From NCBI GenBank assembly GCA_023228145.1, contig JALOBU010000007.1, forward strand, positions 62,001-126,000: DNA of 64,000 nt, written 5' to 3'. Positions 51,691 to 61,204 of this stretch are shown one piece after another (position 1 is the stretch's first letter; every line of letters starts with the position of its first letter). Under the pieces are notes generated by a model. That model did no database searches, had not been told where the DNA came from, and saw only the letters and a program-made list of their open reading frames with translations. The DNA is from Bacteroidales bacterium (GTDB lineage: Bacteria > Bacteroidota > Bacteroidia > Bacteroidales > CAIWKO01). Position numbers and translations under genes: made by a program.

Positions 51691-52986
51691 ATGAATACTT
51701 ACGAACAACTTATAGCAAAAAAAACAAAGCTATCCGTAATTGGCCTTGGATATGTTGGACTACCAATTGCCTTGGAATTTGCAAAACAAATTCAGGTTAT
51801 TGGTTTTGATATCAAAGAAGACCGCGTTGAAAAGATGAAAAATAAAATTGACCCAAGTGAAGAGCTCCCTGATTCGGCTTTTGAAAATTGTGATATTATT
51901 TTTACATCAAACACAGAAGACCTGAAAAATGCCTCATTTCATATTGTTGCAGTGCCTACGCCGATTGATAATCATAATTTACCAGATTTACATCCTTTGC
52001 TTTCAGCTACCCGTACAGTTGGAAAAGTGCTTAAAAAGGGGGATTATGTCGTTTACGAATCAACGGTCTATCCCGGTTGTACTGAGGAAGATTGCATTCC
52101 TATATTGGAAGAGTTATCTGGTTTGAAATTTATTAAAGATTTTAAGGTGGGATTTTCTCCCGAGCGAATTAATCCGGGAGACAAAGACCACACTATAACA
52201 ACCATTACGAAAGTTGTTTCCGGTTGCGATGAGGAATCTTTGGAAATTATTGCAAAAGTTTATGAATTAGTTGTAAAAGTAGGTGTTCACAGGGCATCGA
52301 GCATCAAAGTTGCTGAATCGGCAAAGATTATTGAAAATACTCAGCGGGATGTAAATATTGCATTAATGAATGAGCTTTCAATTATATTTAACCGCATGGG
52401 AATCAATACCTTTGAAGTACTGGAAGCAGCAGGGACCAAATGGAATTTTTTAAAATTTTTTCCAGGCCTTGTCGGGGGGCATTGTATTGGTGTTGACCCC
52501 TATTACCTGACATATAAAGCAAAAGAATACCGATATCATGCACAGATAATAAATTCAGGACGCTTTGTGAACGACTCCATGGGTTTTTATATTGCAAAAC
52601 AAACTGTCAAGAAAATTATTGCCACAGGAAAAAATGTTTTGAATTCCAGAGTACTTGTGATGGGTGTTTCATTTAAGGAAAATGTTAGTGATATTAGAAA
52701 TTCAAGAGTAGCAGATGTGGTGAGCGAATTAAAAACCTATGGATTAATCGTTGATGTCGTAGACCCTTTTGCTGACGCCAAAGAAGTAGAAGAAGAATAT
52801 GGTTTCGGTTTAATAAAAGAACCTGCCGGAAAATATGATGCTATTATTGTCGCTGTCTCTCACAATCAATATACAGGGCTTAAAGAAGAATTCTTTAAAA
52901 ATTTTTCAGCAAATAAATGTATTTTAGTTGATATTAAAGGGGTGTATCGTGGTAAAATTAAAGAACTTACTTACTGGAGTCTTTAA
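51691..52986 (+). CDS. UDP-N-acetylhexosamine 6-dehydrogenase, WbpO/TviB-type
   Basis: The 431-residue protein oxidises C6 of UDP-GlcNAc or UDP-GalNAc to the uronic acid with two NAD. It has the Rossmann motif GLGYVGLP, ESTVYPGCTEEDC, FSPERINPGD and the catalytic Cys265 in VGGHCIGVDPYYL. Its sequence is closer to TviB/WbpO-type than WbpA-type dehydrogenases as I remember them. A start at 51613 overlapping wbpB is possible, but the ATG at 51691 aligns better with the family. It supplies UDP-GlcNAcA for the WbpB/E/D steps and, with the WbpP-like epimerase, UDP-GalNAcA. Confidence 0.9.
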   Translation: MNTYEQLIAKKTKLSVIGLGYVGLPIALEFAKQIQVIGFDIKEDRVEKMKNKIDPSEELPDSAFENCDIIFTSNTEDLKNASFHIVAVPTPIDNHNLPDLHPLLSATRTVGKVLKKGDYVVYESTVYPGCTEEDCIPILEELSGLKFIKDFKVGFSPERINPGDKDHTITTITKVVSGCDEESLEIIAKVYELVVKVGVHRASSIKVAESAKIIENTQRDVNIALMNELSIIFNRMGINTFEVLEAAGTKWNFLKFFPGLVGGHCIGVDPYYLTYKAKEYRYHAQIINSGRFVNDSMGFYIAKQTVKKIIATGKNVLNSRVLVMGVSFKENVSDIRNSRVADVVSELKTYGLIVDVVDPFADAKEVEEEYGFGLIKEPAGKYDAIIVAVSHNQYTGLKEEFFKNFSANKCILVDIKGVYRGKIKELTYWSL

Positions 52987-54005
52987 TGAAAATTCTTGTA
53001 ACAGGGGGAACCGGGTATATAGGGGCACATACAGTTGTTGAATTACAACGGGATGGATACGATGTTTGCATTATTGATAATTTATCCAACTCTTCTGTGG
53101 AAGTTGTTCAATCAATATATAAAATAACCAACAAGCTTCCAATATTTGAAAAAATAGAAATGTGCGCAAAGCCCCAGCTTGATAATTTTTTTGAAAGGCA
53201 TCAGGATATTGAGGGGGTTATACATTTTGCCGCTTTTAAAGCTGTCGGTGAATCTGTAATGCTTCCAATAAAATATTATCACAATAATTTATTTTCGCTG
53301 ATTAACCTGCTTGAATGCATGCATAAGAATAAAATCAATACACTGGTTTTTTCTTCATCATGTACTGTTTATGGACAGCCCGAAAATCTTCCCGTCAAAG
53401 AAACATCTCCTGTTTTGCCCCCTATGTCCCCTTACGGAGATACGAAACAAATATCAGAAAGAATTATTACTGAACAATCAAGGGTTTCGGATTTGAAAAC
53501 CGTTTTGCTGAGATATTTTAATCCTATCGGCGCACATGAATCGGCATTAATTGGAGAATTGCCAATTGGAACCCCAAATAATTTAGTACCATATATTACT
53601 CAAACGGCTATTGGTAAACGTGAATATTTAAGCGTTTTCGGTAACGATTATGATACCCCCGACGGTACTTGTATACGCGACTATATCTATGTTGCTGATT
53701 TGGCAAAGGCTCATGTTAAAGCGATGAAACGCCTGCTTAAGAAAGAAAAAAGTTCTGACACAGAAATTTTCAACTTAGGAACAGGTAGGGGAATTTCTGT
53801 GCTGGAAGTTATAGAATCTTTCGAACGTGTGTCGGGGCAAAAACTAAATTATAAAATTGTTGGCCGCCGCCCGGGGGATATTACAAAAATCTGGGCTGAT
53901 TGCACATTGGCTAATAATGTACTTGGCTGGAAAGCTGAAAAAACCCTTGATGAAATGATGTTATCCGCATGGAACTGGGAAAAACAAATGGCAAAAAAAA
54001 TTTAA
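52986..54005 (+). CDS. galE: UDP-glucose 4-epimerase
   Basis: The 339-residue short-chain dehydrogenase/reductase interconverts UDP-glucose and UDP-galactose. TGGTGYIGAH binds NAD, SSSCTVYG carries the catalytic Ser/Thr region, and YGDTK gives the YxxxK pair. LLRYFNPIGAHES and NLGTGRGISVLEV are typical GalE segments. Its ATG overlaps the dehydrogenase stop by one base (TAATG). A UDP-GlcNAc epimerase activity in addition cannot be excluded. Confidence 0.92.
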   Translation: MKILVTGGTGYIGAHTVVELQRDGYDVCIIDNLSNSSVEVVQSIYKITNKLPIFEKIEMCAKPQLDNFFERHQDIEGVIHFAAFKAVGESVMLPIKYYHNNLFSLINLLECMHKNKINTLVFSSSCTVYGQPENLPVKETSPVLPPMSPYGDTKQISERIITEQSRVSDLKTVLLRYFNPIGAHESALIGELPIGTPNNLVPYITQTAIGKREYLSVFGNDYDTPDGTCIRDYIYVADLAKAHVKAMKRLLKKEKSSDTEIFNLGTGRGISVLEVIESFERVSGQKLNYKIVGRRPGDITKIWADCTLANNVLGWKAEKTLDEMMLSAWNWEKQMAKKI

Positions 54006-54015
54006 TAATACCACA

Positions 54016-55074
54016 ATGTTTAATAAAACTATATTAATTACAGGTGGAGCGGGATTCATTGGTTCTCATGTTGTACGCTTGTTTGTTAAAAAATACTCTG
54101 ATTACCGTATTGTAAACTTCGACAAACTAACATATGCCGGAAATCTTGAAAACCTGAAAGACATTGAAAACGAAAAAAACTATCTTTTTATTAAGGGCGA
54201 CATAACAGATACAACATCTGTTTCCAATCTTCTCAAGCAATATGATTTTAATGTAATAATACACCTTGCTGCGGAATCACATGTTGACCGCTCCATTACC
54301 AACCCTTTGGAATTTATAACTACAAATATTTTTGGTACTGCTACTTTGTTAAATGCTGCAAGAGAACTATGGAAAGATAATGAAGCCGGGAAACTTTTTT
54401 ACCATATTTCAACAGACGAAGTTTACGGTTCTTTAAGCAAGGAGGGTTTTTTTACCGAAAATACCGCTTATAGTCCGCGCAGCCCTTACTCTGCCTCCAA
54501 AGCAAGTTCTGACCATTTGGTGCGCGCATATCATCATACTTATGGGTTGCCTGTCATTATTTCAAATTGCTCGAACAATTACGGCCCCAATCAATTTCCC
54601 GAAAAGCTTATCCCTTTAATGATAAACAACATCATTAACAACAAACCTCTTCCTGTATATGGTAGTGGCGAAAACGTAAGAGACTGGCTTTATGTAGAAG
54701 ATCATGCCCGCGCTATTGATACGGTATTTTGCAAAGGAAAGATTGGAGAAACATATAATATAGGAGGAAATAATGAGTGGACTAACATTAATCTTGTCCA
54801 TTTACTTTGCAGTGTTATGGATAAAAAACTTGGCCGGGAAGAAGGTAGTTCGGCAAAATTAATAACCTATGTAAAAGACCGTGCCGGGCATGACTTGCGT
54901 TACGCAATTGATTCAACAAAAATATCAAATGAATTAGGGTGGAAACCTTCATTGAATTTTGAAGACGGCCTAAAAAAAACAGTTGAATGGTACCTAAATA
55001 ACGAGTCCTGGTTAAAAAATATCACGAGCGGAGCATATCAGAAATATTACGAGGAACAATATTCAAACAGATAA
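54016..55074 (+). CDS. rfbB: dTDP-glucose 4,6-dehydratase
   Basis: The 352-residue protein is the RfbB/RmlB enzyme that makes dTDP-4-keto-6-deoxyglucose. TGGAGFIGSH binds NAD; DKLTYAGN, AAESHVDRSI, STDEVYG, SPYSASK (YxxxK), NCSNNYGPNQFPEKLIP and RDWLYVEDH are all diagnostic. It starts ten bases after galE. RfbA, C and D are not in the window, so the end sugar (rhamnose, or an amino or branched deoxysugar) is unknown. Confidence 0.96.
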   Translation: MFNKTILITGGAGFIGSHVVRLFVKKYSDYRIVNFDKLTYAGNLENLKDIENEKNYLFIKGDITDTTSVSNLLKQYDFNVIIHLAAESHVDRSITNPLEFITTNIFGTATLLNAARELWKDNEAGKLFYHISTDEVYGSLSKEGFFTENTAYSPRSPYSASKASSDHLVRAYHHTYGLPVIISNCSNNYGPNQFPEKLIPLMINNIINNKPLPVYGSGENVRDWLYVEDHARAIDTVFCKGKIGETYNIGGNNEWTNINLVHLLCSVMDKKLGREEGSSAKLITYVKDRAGHDLRYAIDSTKISNELGWKPSLNFEDGLKKTVEWYLNNESWLKNITSGAYQKYYEEQYSNR

Positions 55075-55076
55075 TT

Positions 55077-56084
55077 ATGTACAGCAAAGCCTTTCATGAT
55101 GAGGATTTAACAAAGTTTACTTTTCTTATAACCGGAGGAGCGGGGTTTATAGGCTCGAACATAGTTGAATATCTCATAAAATATAATGCCGGGAAAATAA
55201 TTATTTTGGATAATTTATCCACCGGATTTTTTCACAATATTGAACCTTTTATTTCACACGGCAATGTTAAGTTTATTGAAGGGGATATTTGTAATCCGGA
55301 ACAATGCATGACAGCTACAAAAGACGTTGATTTTGTTTTACATCAGGCAGCTCTGGGCTCTGTTCCACGTTCCATACAAGACCCTCAGGCAACCAATCTT
55401 TCTAATGTTGGCGGGTTCCTGAATATTCTCGTAGCATCAAAACAAAATAAAGTTAAGCGGATTGTTTATGCCAGTTCATCTTCGGTTTATGGAGACAGTG
55501 CAGAACTACCTAAAAAAGAAATAAACATCGGCAACCCTTTATCTCCTTATGCTGTTTCAAAACTTGCGAATGAGTTATATGCCAAAGCTTTTACAAATTG
55601 TTACAATATGGATATGGTCGGCCTGCGTTATTTTAATGTTTTTGGCCCCAGGCAAAGCCCACAAGGAGCATATGCAGCAGCCATACCTTTGTTTATTCAT
55701 GCATTAATTACCGGTAAAAGCCCTTTTATTAACGGGGACGGGGAACAAACCCGGGATTTTACCTTTGTGGAAAATGCCGTTCAGGCAAACATAAGAGCAG
55801 CTTTTGCTAAGAACCGTGAAGCGCGAGGAAATGTTTTCAATGTTGCTTGTGGCAGTAAAACATCTGTTAATGAACTTTTTTTTCTATTAAAAAAAATATC
55901 TCAAACTACTATTGACCCATCATACCGTGCTGAGCGCCACGGTGATGTCCGATATTCTCTTGCCGACATTTCAAATGCCATAAAAATTCTTGGATACTCG
56001 CCCGACATTAAAATTAAAGATGGACTTGAAATAACTTTTAAATGGTTTAAACAAAACTTTCAGATGCTTTATGGAAATTTCTGA
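55077..56084 (+). CDS. UDP-N-acetylglucosamine 4-epimerase, WbpP/TviC-like
   Basis: The 335-residue SDR-family enzyme has TGGAGFIGSN, HQAALGSVPRSI, YASSSSVYGD and SPYAVSK (YxxxK). The HQAALGSVPRS loop is characteristic of the WbpP/TviC group, which epimerises UDP-GlcNAc(A) and UDP-GalNAc(A). It begins two bases after rfbB ends and overlaps the phosphatase gene by 14 bases. Together with the dehydrogenase at 51691-52986 it would make UDP-GalNAcA. Confidence 0.88.
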   Translation: MYSKAFHDEDLTKFTFLITGGAGFIGSNIVEYLIKYNAGKIIILDNLSTGFFHNIEPFISHGNVKFIEGDICNPEQCMTATKDVDFVLHQAALGSVPRSIQDPQATNLSNVGGFLNILVASKQNKVKRIVYASSSSVYGDSAELPKKEINIGNPLSPYAVSKLANELYAKAFTNCYNMDMVGLRYFNVFGPRQSPQGAYAAAIPLFIHALITGKSPFINGDGEQTRDFTFVENAVQANIRAAFAKNREARGNVFNVACGSKTSVNELFFLLKKISQTTIDPSYRAERHGDVRYSLADISNAIKILGYSPDIKIKDGLEITFKWFKQNFQMLYGNF

Positions 56085-56817
56085 TTTTTTTTCCAAAAAA
56101 AAAACACCAGCAGTTTCTTACGAAAGCTATTACAGTATAGATATTCATTCGCATATCATTCCCGGTATTGATGACGGAGCTCAAACGATTGAAGAATCAC
56201 TCGAAATAATTGCCTTTTTCCAAAGCATAGGAATTAAAAAAATAATCACCACGCCTCATATTTCCGGGTCTTACCCAAATACAAATGATATCATACTTTC
56301 CTGCTATTCTCAACTTAAAAATAAGTTAATAGAAATCAACCCGGATATTGATTTACATGTTGCTGCAGAATATATGGTCGACGAAAGTTTTACCAACATT
56401 ATTAAGCAGAAGAAATTATTATGTTTCGGGAAAAATTTTATTTTAATTGAATTTCCATATTTTAGTACACATCCTGATATTCACAATGTGATTTTCTCAT
56501 TGCAGAGTGATGGATTTTCAATAATTATTGCTCACCCTGAACGCTATGTGTTTTGGGGAGACACGTTGAATACATTTAAAAAGCTTAAAGAACGTGGAGT
56601 GTTTTTTCAAATGAACCTTCTATCCCTGACTTCAATATATTCCGAAGAAATACAAAAAAATGCCCATTGGCTTATTAAAAACCAGTTGATTGATTTTGTC
56701 GGCTCTGATATTCATCACATCAGCGCTGCACCCTATATTAAAAATGTTTTAAAAGAAAAACTTTTCTTTAAAATGATAGAAACAAATCAGATAAAAAATA
56801 ACGCTTTGTTGACTTAA
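56071..56817 (+). CDS. CpsB/YwqE-type PHP-domain protein tyrosine phosphatase
   Basis: The 248-residue protein has DIHSHIIPGIDDG at about 24-36 (metal-binding DxHxH), TTPHISG, a conserved AAEY, IAHPERY and GSDIHH, the metal site set of the PHP phosphatases. In capsule systems these dephosphorylate the Wzc-type tyrosine kinase and so control polymer export. The kinase itself is not in this window. Its stop codon overlaps the convergent fabD stop (TTAA). Last gene of the nucleotide-sugar operon. Confidence 0.9.
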   Translation: MEISDFFSKKKTPAVSYESYYSIDIHSHIIPGIDDGAQTIEESLEIIAFFQSIGIKKIITTPHISGSYPNTNDIILSCYSQLKNKLIEINPDIDLHVAAEYMVDESFTNIIKQKKLLCFGKNFILIEFPYFSTHPDIHNVIFSLQSDGFSIIIAHPERYVFWGDTLNTFKKLKERGVFFQMNLLSLTSIYSEEIQKNAHWLIKNQLIDFVGSDIHHISAAPYIKNVLKEKLFFKMIETNQIKNNALLT

Positions 56818-57695
56818 ATATTCACTTCTTCAATTATAACAGAAGGTTCAATTTTCTTTATTAACCCCTGTAAAACAGTTCCTGGTCCTAATTCTGTATA
56901 AACAGTACAACCACCTGCAACCATATTTTTAACAGTCTGTGTCCACAAAACAGGAGATGTTAATTGAGCATTTAAATTAGATTTAATAATATCTGGATCT
57001 GTTGATGGTTTGGCGTCGACATTTTGATATATGGGACAAAGTGGTTTGCTGAATAATGTGTTTTCAATAGCATATGCTAATTTTTCTCTGGCAGGTTCCA
57101 TCAATGGAGAATGAAAAGCTCCGCCAACACTCAGAGGCAATGCTCTTCGTGCGCCGGCAGCCTTTATCAGTTCGCATGCTTTATTGACACCGCTTACAGT
57201 TCCGGAAATAACAATTTGCCCGGGGCTGTTATAATTTGCGGCGACAACAACATCATCAATATCATCAAGTATTTCTTTCACTTTATCATCAGCAATGCCT
57301 ATGATTGCAGCCATAGTGGATGGGGTTATTTCGCAAGCTTCCTGCATAGCTTCGGCGCGTTTTGACACCAGTAGCAAACCATCTTCGAATGACAAAGCTT
57401 GAGAAGCCACCAACGCAGAAAACTCGCCTAAAGAGTGGCCTGCAACCATATCCGGGATAAAATTTTCTCCCATCACTTTGGCCAGAATTACTGAATGAAG
57501 AAAAATCGCAGGTTGTGTTACTTTTGTTTGTCTTAAGTCTTCTTCCGTTCCGCTAAACATTAAATCTGTGATACGAAAATTCAATATTTCATTTGCTTGT
57601 TCAAATAATTCTTTTCCTGTCTCAAAATTTTCGTACAGTTGCCTACCCATACCTACAAATTGAGCTCCCTGCCCAGGGAAAACATATGCTTTCAT
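56814..57695 (-). CDS. fabD: malonyl-CoA:ACP transacylase
   Basis: The 293-residue enzyme of fatty-acid synthesis transfers malonyl from CoA to ACP. VFPGQGAQ forms the oxyanion region, GHSLGE has the nucleophile Ser88, and GGAFHSPLM has the active-site His near 198. The end LGPGTVLQGLIKKI is typical. It is the last of four leftward housekeeping genes (folE, queD and the Bax-inhibitor gene precede it on the same strand). Confidence 0.96.
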   Translation of the reverse strand: MKAYVFPGQGAQFVGMGRQLYENFETGKELFEQANEILNFRITDLMFSGTEEDLRQTKVTQPAIFLHSVILAKVMGENFIPDMVAGHSLGEFSALVASQALSFEDGLLLVSKRAEAMQEACEITPSTMAAIIGIADDKVKEILDDIDDVVVAANYNSPGQIVISGTVSGVNKACELIKAAGARRALPLSVGGAFHSPLMEPAREKLAYAIENTLFSKPLCPIYQNVDAKPSTDPDIIKSNLNAQLTSPVLWTQTVKNMVAGGCTVYTELGPGTVLQGLIKKIEPSVIIEEVNI

Positions 57696-57717
57696 AAAAT
57701 AACTTTATTGGTAAAAA

Positions 57718-58446
57718 CTATTTTCTGCCTCCAAATAAACGAAGCAAAAACAAAAAAAGGTTAATAAAATCCAGATATAATGTAAGTGCCCCCATAATGG
57801 TCATTTTTGTTGCAACAGTGCTACCGTTGTCAATACTCATTCCAATACGTTTCAGCTTTTGAACATCATAGGCAGTAAGGCCAGTAAATATTAGTACTCC
57901 AATAACACTTATAACATAACTCATTGTTTCACTTTTCAGAAAAAAATTCACCAGCATGGCAATAATAATTCCTATAACGCCCATCATCAAAATGGAACCA
58001 AATTTTGTCAGGTCTGTTTTTGTCACATATCCTGTTGCTGCCATCACTCCAAACATGCCTGCAGTAATCGCAAAAGTAATTCCTATTGTACTTATTTCAT
58101 AAATCAGAAAAATAAAGCTGAAGCTCATGCCCATCAATACCGAATAAACTATAAACAACAGCATCATCAGGGGTGCGGAAAGTTTCTGAAAACCAAATGA
58201 CATTAATAAAACAAAACCTAGGGGTGCCAGCATAACTATCCATCCCAACATCGACAATCCTCCCTCTGGTTTAATCAAAGTTTGCATTAAGGAGGGGTTT
58301 GCAACCCAAATAAATGCAGTAACGGCAGTAACTGTTAATGCGAGGAACATCCATGAAAAAACACGAGCCATGAAAGTCCGAGACAATGATGTAGTTTGGT
58401 TTATTTCGCTTGTGCTAAGATGATATTTTTCTTCGTTGTAATTCAT
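57718..58446 (-). CDS. Bax inhibitor-1/YccA-family membrane protein
   Basis: The 242-residue protein has seven predicted membrane segments. TFMARVFSWMFLALTVTA at the start and YDVQKLK in the middle-late part match the YccA/BI-1 family, and the end LYLDFINLFLFLLR is diagnostic. Bacterial members may regulate FtsH protease (YccA) or conduct ions or calcium; the role here is not clear from context. It starts 24 bases after folE ends and lies 22 bases ahead of fabD. Confidence 0.93.
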   Translation of the reverse strand: MNYNEEKYHLSTSEINQTTSLSRTFMARVFSWMFLALTVTAVTAFIWVANPSLMQTLIKPEGGLSMLGWIVMLAPLGFVLLMSFGFQKLSAPLMMLLFIVYSVLMGMSFSFIFLIYEISTIGITFAITAGMFGVMAATGYVTKTDLTKFGSILMMGVIGIIIAMLVNFFLKSETMSYVISVIGVLIFTGLTAYDVQKLKRIGMSIDNGSTVATKMTIMGALTLYLDFINLFLFLLRLFGGRK

Positions 58447-58470
58447 ATAATAAAAATTTATTTTAAGCTC

Positions 58471-59112
58471 TTAATGTAAAGTTGAACTTATAAGTGTGAG
58501 AAATTCTGTTCTGGTTTTATCCACCAAAAATGCTCCTGTAAAATCAGATGTTGTAGTAACAGAATTTTGTTTTTGTATGCCGCGCATCATCATACATAGA
58601 TGGTGGGCTTCAATAACTACAGCGACGCCCAGAGGTTTTAAAGTATCCTGAATACAATCCTTTATTTGCGAAGTAAGGCGTTCCTGAACTTGCAAGCGGC
58701 GGGCAAAAGCATCTACTACGCGGGGAATTTTACTTAAACCGACTATGTACCCGTTAGGAATATACGCAACGTGTGCTTTCCCGATAAAAGGAAGCATATG
58801 ATGTTCGCACATCGAATAAATTTCAATATCCTTCACAATTACCATCTGTTTGTAATCTTCCTTAAACATCGCAGAACGAAAAATTTCCATTGGGTTTAAT
58901 TCATATCCGTGCATTAAGTACAGCATCGCTTTTGCAACCCTTTCCGGTGTTTTTAGCAATCCTTCCCGCTCAGGGTTTTCACCAATCAGTCCCAGTACTT
59001 TTTTATATTGTGCTGATAACTCTTTTATTAATTTGGGGTTGTCTGGTGTAATTTTAGCAGGGGTATCGTCAATTTCGTTTTCTTCTATGATTGATTTATC
59101 TATAACATTCAT
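58471..59112 (-). CDS. folE: GTP cyclohydrolase I
   Basis: The 213-residue enzyme converts GTP to dihydroneopterin triphosphate for folate, queuosine or pterin synthesis. MCEHHMLPF carries zinc ligands Cys and His, HLCMMMRG gives the third zinc Cys, and VGLSKIPRVVDAFARRLQ and QERLT are family hallmarks. About 45 variable N-terminal residues precede the catalytic core. It begins 12 bases after queD on the same strand, so the two consecutive pathway steps are co-transcribed. Confidence 0.97.
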   Translation of the reverse strand: MNVIDKSIIEENEIDDTPAKITPDNPKLIKELSAQYKKVLGLIGENPEREGLLKTPERVAKAMLYLMHGYELNPMEIFRSAMFKEDYKQMVIVKDIEIYSMCEHHMLPFIGKAHVAYIPNGYIVGLSKIPRVVDAFARRLQVQERLTSQIKDCIQDTLKPLGVAVVIEAHHLCMMMRGIQKQNSVTTTSDFTGAFLVDKTRTEFLTLISSTLH

Positions 59113-59124
59113 TATTCTATGATT

Positions 59125-59538
59125 TTATTCTCCAAAATATTCTACATAATTATTTTCTGTCTCGCATATTTTAACACAATGTAATTTGACATTATGTGCT
59201 GCTATGGGAGCATTGATCTGCTCCCAGACAGCAATAGCTATGTTTTCTGTTGAAATCATTTTCCCTTTCATAAAATCCACTTCAAGATTGAGATTTTTAT
59301 GGTCAAATTTTTCTATGATATAATCATTAATGATTTTGCTTAATAATTTTAAATTCATTACAAATCCGGTTTGGAGATTGACAGGACCGCAAACCGTAAC
59401 GAATAGCTCGTAATTATGCCCATGCCATAGTGGATTCGAACATTTTCCAAATATTTCCACGTTCTTTTCGTCTGAAAAATCTTCACGATAAAGCCTGTGA
59501 GCAGCATTAAATCTTTCTCGTCTTGTAAGGTATACCAT
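59125..59538 (-). CDS. queD: 6-carboxy-5,6,7,8-tetrahydropterin synthase (PTPS/QueD family)
   Basis: The 137-residue protein has a zinc site from the His of FNAAHRL and the two of WHGHNY, the catalytic Cys in GKCSN, and DHKNLN and STENIAI near the end. It acts on dihydroneopterin triphosphate, the FolE product, in queuosine synthesis; a 6-pyruvoyl-tetrahydropterin synthase activity is the alternative. FolE directly downstream supports the pathway. Confidence 0.93.
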   Translation of the reverse strand: MVYLTRRERFNAAHRLYREDFSDEKNVEIFGKCSNPLWHGHNYELFVTVCGPVNLQTGFVMNLKLLSKIINDYIIEKFDHKNLNLEVDFMKGKMISTENIAIAVWEQINAPIAAHNVKLHCVKICETENNYVEYFGE

Positions 59539-59554
59539 GCCTTATAATTTATTG

Positions 59555-59587
59555 CAAAATTACAATAAAAATAATGATTTCTGCAAA
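59555..59587 (-). promoter_or_regulatory. promoter of the queD-folE group
   Basis: On the minus strand TTTG (59587-59584), 21 bases, TAATTTTG (59562-59555). This is the best leftward -33/-7 pair in the window, with the same spacing as at 40025-40057. The queD ATG is 17 bases on. Confidence 0.55.
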
Positions 59588-59621
59588 TATTAAATCAATA
59601 CTATTTAACAATTTAAATTCA

Positions 59622-59629
59622 TACCTTTG
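59622..59629 (+). promoter_or_regulatory. -7 element (TACCTTTG) for the TPR gene
   Basis: Exact TAnnTTTG match 15 bases before the ATG at 59644; it is divergent from the queD promoter. Confidence 0.5.
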
Positions 59630-59643
59630 TTAAAAAAACGAAG

Positions 59644-60762
59644 ATGAAAAAGCCAGATATTATTTTTTTTATTTTATTTTTTTTACCGGTGATTTTATTG
59701 TCTCAAACGGCTTCTGAATTTTTCAAATCCGGCGAAAAAAAATACAAAGAAGGATTTTATGTGGACGCTATTCTTGATTTTACACAAGCCATTAACGCAA
59801 AGGAAAAATATGCCGATGCTTACGTATACAGGGCTATGTCTTATAGTTCGATAGGTAATTTTCAAAATGCATTGGATGATTATAATACTGCTATCATTAT
59901 AAACCCGGACGATGCAGATGTGTATTTAAATCGGGCAATTATCAACAGCAACCTGGGAAAAGATATCGAAGCTATTGAAGATTGCAACATTGCCATTGCA
60001 AAAGATTCCTCTCGCTCAAGGGCATTTTTTGTAAGAGGATATTCTAAATATTTAATGAAAGATTATCCCGGAGCTTTAAAAGATTACAGCAAATCCATAA
60101 GCATTCAACCAAAATATATTGATGCATTTTACAATCGTGGTATGACTCACAATGTTATGGGTAATTATGAAGCAGCAATCAACGATTATAGCAGTGTAAT
60201 TAAATTATCTGTATCGGATTACAGGGCTTACATTGCAAGGGGGATGGCATACGCCAGACTTAAAAAATATAAAGAAGCGCTTAATGATTATAATAAAGCT
60301 ATCGAAATAAAACCCGATTATGCAAACTCATACTACAACAAAGCTTTTACGGAATATGAAATGAAAGATTTTGTTAATGCAGAAACAGATTACTCTATGT
60401 GTATTAAATACAATGAAAAATATTACGATGCTTTCTATAACCGTGGATTAACTCGTTATGAGCTTAAGAAATACGACGAAGCTATCAATGATTATAATGT
60501 AGTGCTGAGCCATAATCCTGACGACTATGAAACATACTTAAACCGTGGTTTGTGCAAAGACAAACAAGATAAAATTGGCGAAGCCATTGAAGACTATTCC
60601 AAATCTATTGAGATTAACCCTAAATATTCAAAGGCATATTCCAACAGGGCTTATGCAAAATATAAACTCAACCTTTTTGATGAAGCATGCAACGATTGGA
60701 AAACCGCCATGGAACTGGGCAGCAAGGTATCGGAAACCAATTTCAATAAGTTTTGTAAATAA
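59644..60762 (+). CDS. secreted tetratricopeptide-repeat protein
   Basis: The 372-residue protein has a hydrophobic signal sequence (FFILFFLPVILLSQ) followed by about ten 34-residue TPR units that fill the rest of the protein, with the recurrent YxxRGxAxxxL...Y..A..DY..AI...P pattern. TPR superhelices bind partner proteins. There is no catalytic domain and no obvious operon partner. Monocistronic by appearance. Confidence 0.9.
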   Translation: MKKPDIIFFILFFLPVILLSQTASEFFKSGEKKYKEGFYVDAILDFTQAINAKEKYADAYVYRAMSYSSIGNFQNALDDYNTAIIINPDDADVYLNRAIINSNLGKDIEAIEDCNIAIAKDSSRSRAFFVRGYSKYLMKDYPGALKDYSKSISIQPKYIDAFYNRGMTHNVMGNYEAAINDYSSVIKLSVSDYRAYIARGMAYARLKKYKEALNDYNKAIEIKPDYANSYYNKAFTEYEMKDFVNAETDYSMCIKYNEKYYDAFYNRGLTRYELKKYDEAINDYNVVLSHNPDDYETYLNRGLCKDKQDKIGEAIEDYSKSIEINPKYSKAYSNRAYAKYKLNLFDEACNDWKTAMELGSKVSETNFNKFCK

Positions 60763-60981
60763 AATTACTTTATAAGCCAGAACCTCTCAAAGTTTCAAAA
60801 GCATTTAAACATTATTTCTTTAAATTCTGGCGTTCAATAAAACACCATGACAAAATCAAAATTTCGTTTTTGACTCATTTAATCTAAGTAATGGTATAAT
60901 CTATTTTTACAAAAAATACATCCCCTTGCAAATATTACAAAGAATATTGAAATGTTATAATATCATTGACCATATCTTTAC

Positions 60982-60989
60982 TATATTTG
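60982..60989 (+). promoter_or_regulatory. -7 element (TATATTTG) for the small lipoprotein gene
   Basis: Exact TAnnTTTG match 23 bases before the ATG at 61013. TTG at 60966-60968 is closer than the usual -33 position. Confidence 0.45.
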
Positions 60990-61012
60990 TCATCGGATAG
61001 TTAAATTTTTTA

Positions 61013-61204
61013 ATGATGAAAAAGATAATTATATTGTTGAGCCTTGTTATCACACCAGTTGTTTTTACTTCATGTTACAAAGAATGCTATACCTGTAAAT
61101 TTGGCGATGAGAGAGATATTATTTGTGAGGGTGATTATTTTAACAGGTCAGATTTTTTGGCATACAAAGACTCACTTGAACTCGCCGGGTTTGAGTGTAA
61201 ATAA
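61013..61204 (+). CDS. small cysteine-containing lipoprotein
   Basis: The 63-residue protein has a lipoprotein signal peptide (lipid-accepting Cys21 in VVFTSC) and then four or five cysteines (KECYTC, IICEG, a terminal CK). A second ATG follows the first directly. It resembles the lipoprotein at 50352-50618 in plan. Function unknown. It has its own promoter-like element and no close neighbour. Confidence 0.65.
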   Translation: MMKKIIILLSLVITPVVFTSCYKECYTCKFGDERDIICEGDYFNRSDFLAYKDSLELAGFECK

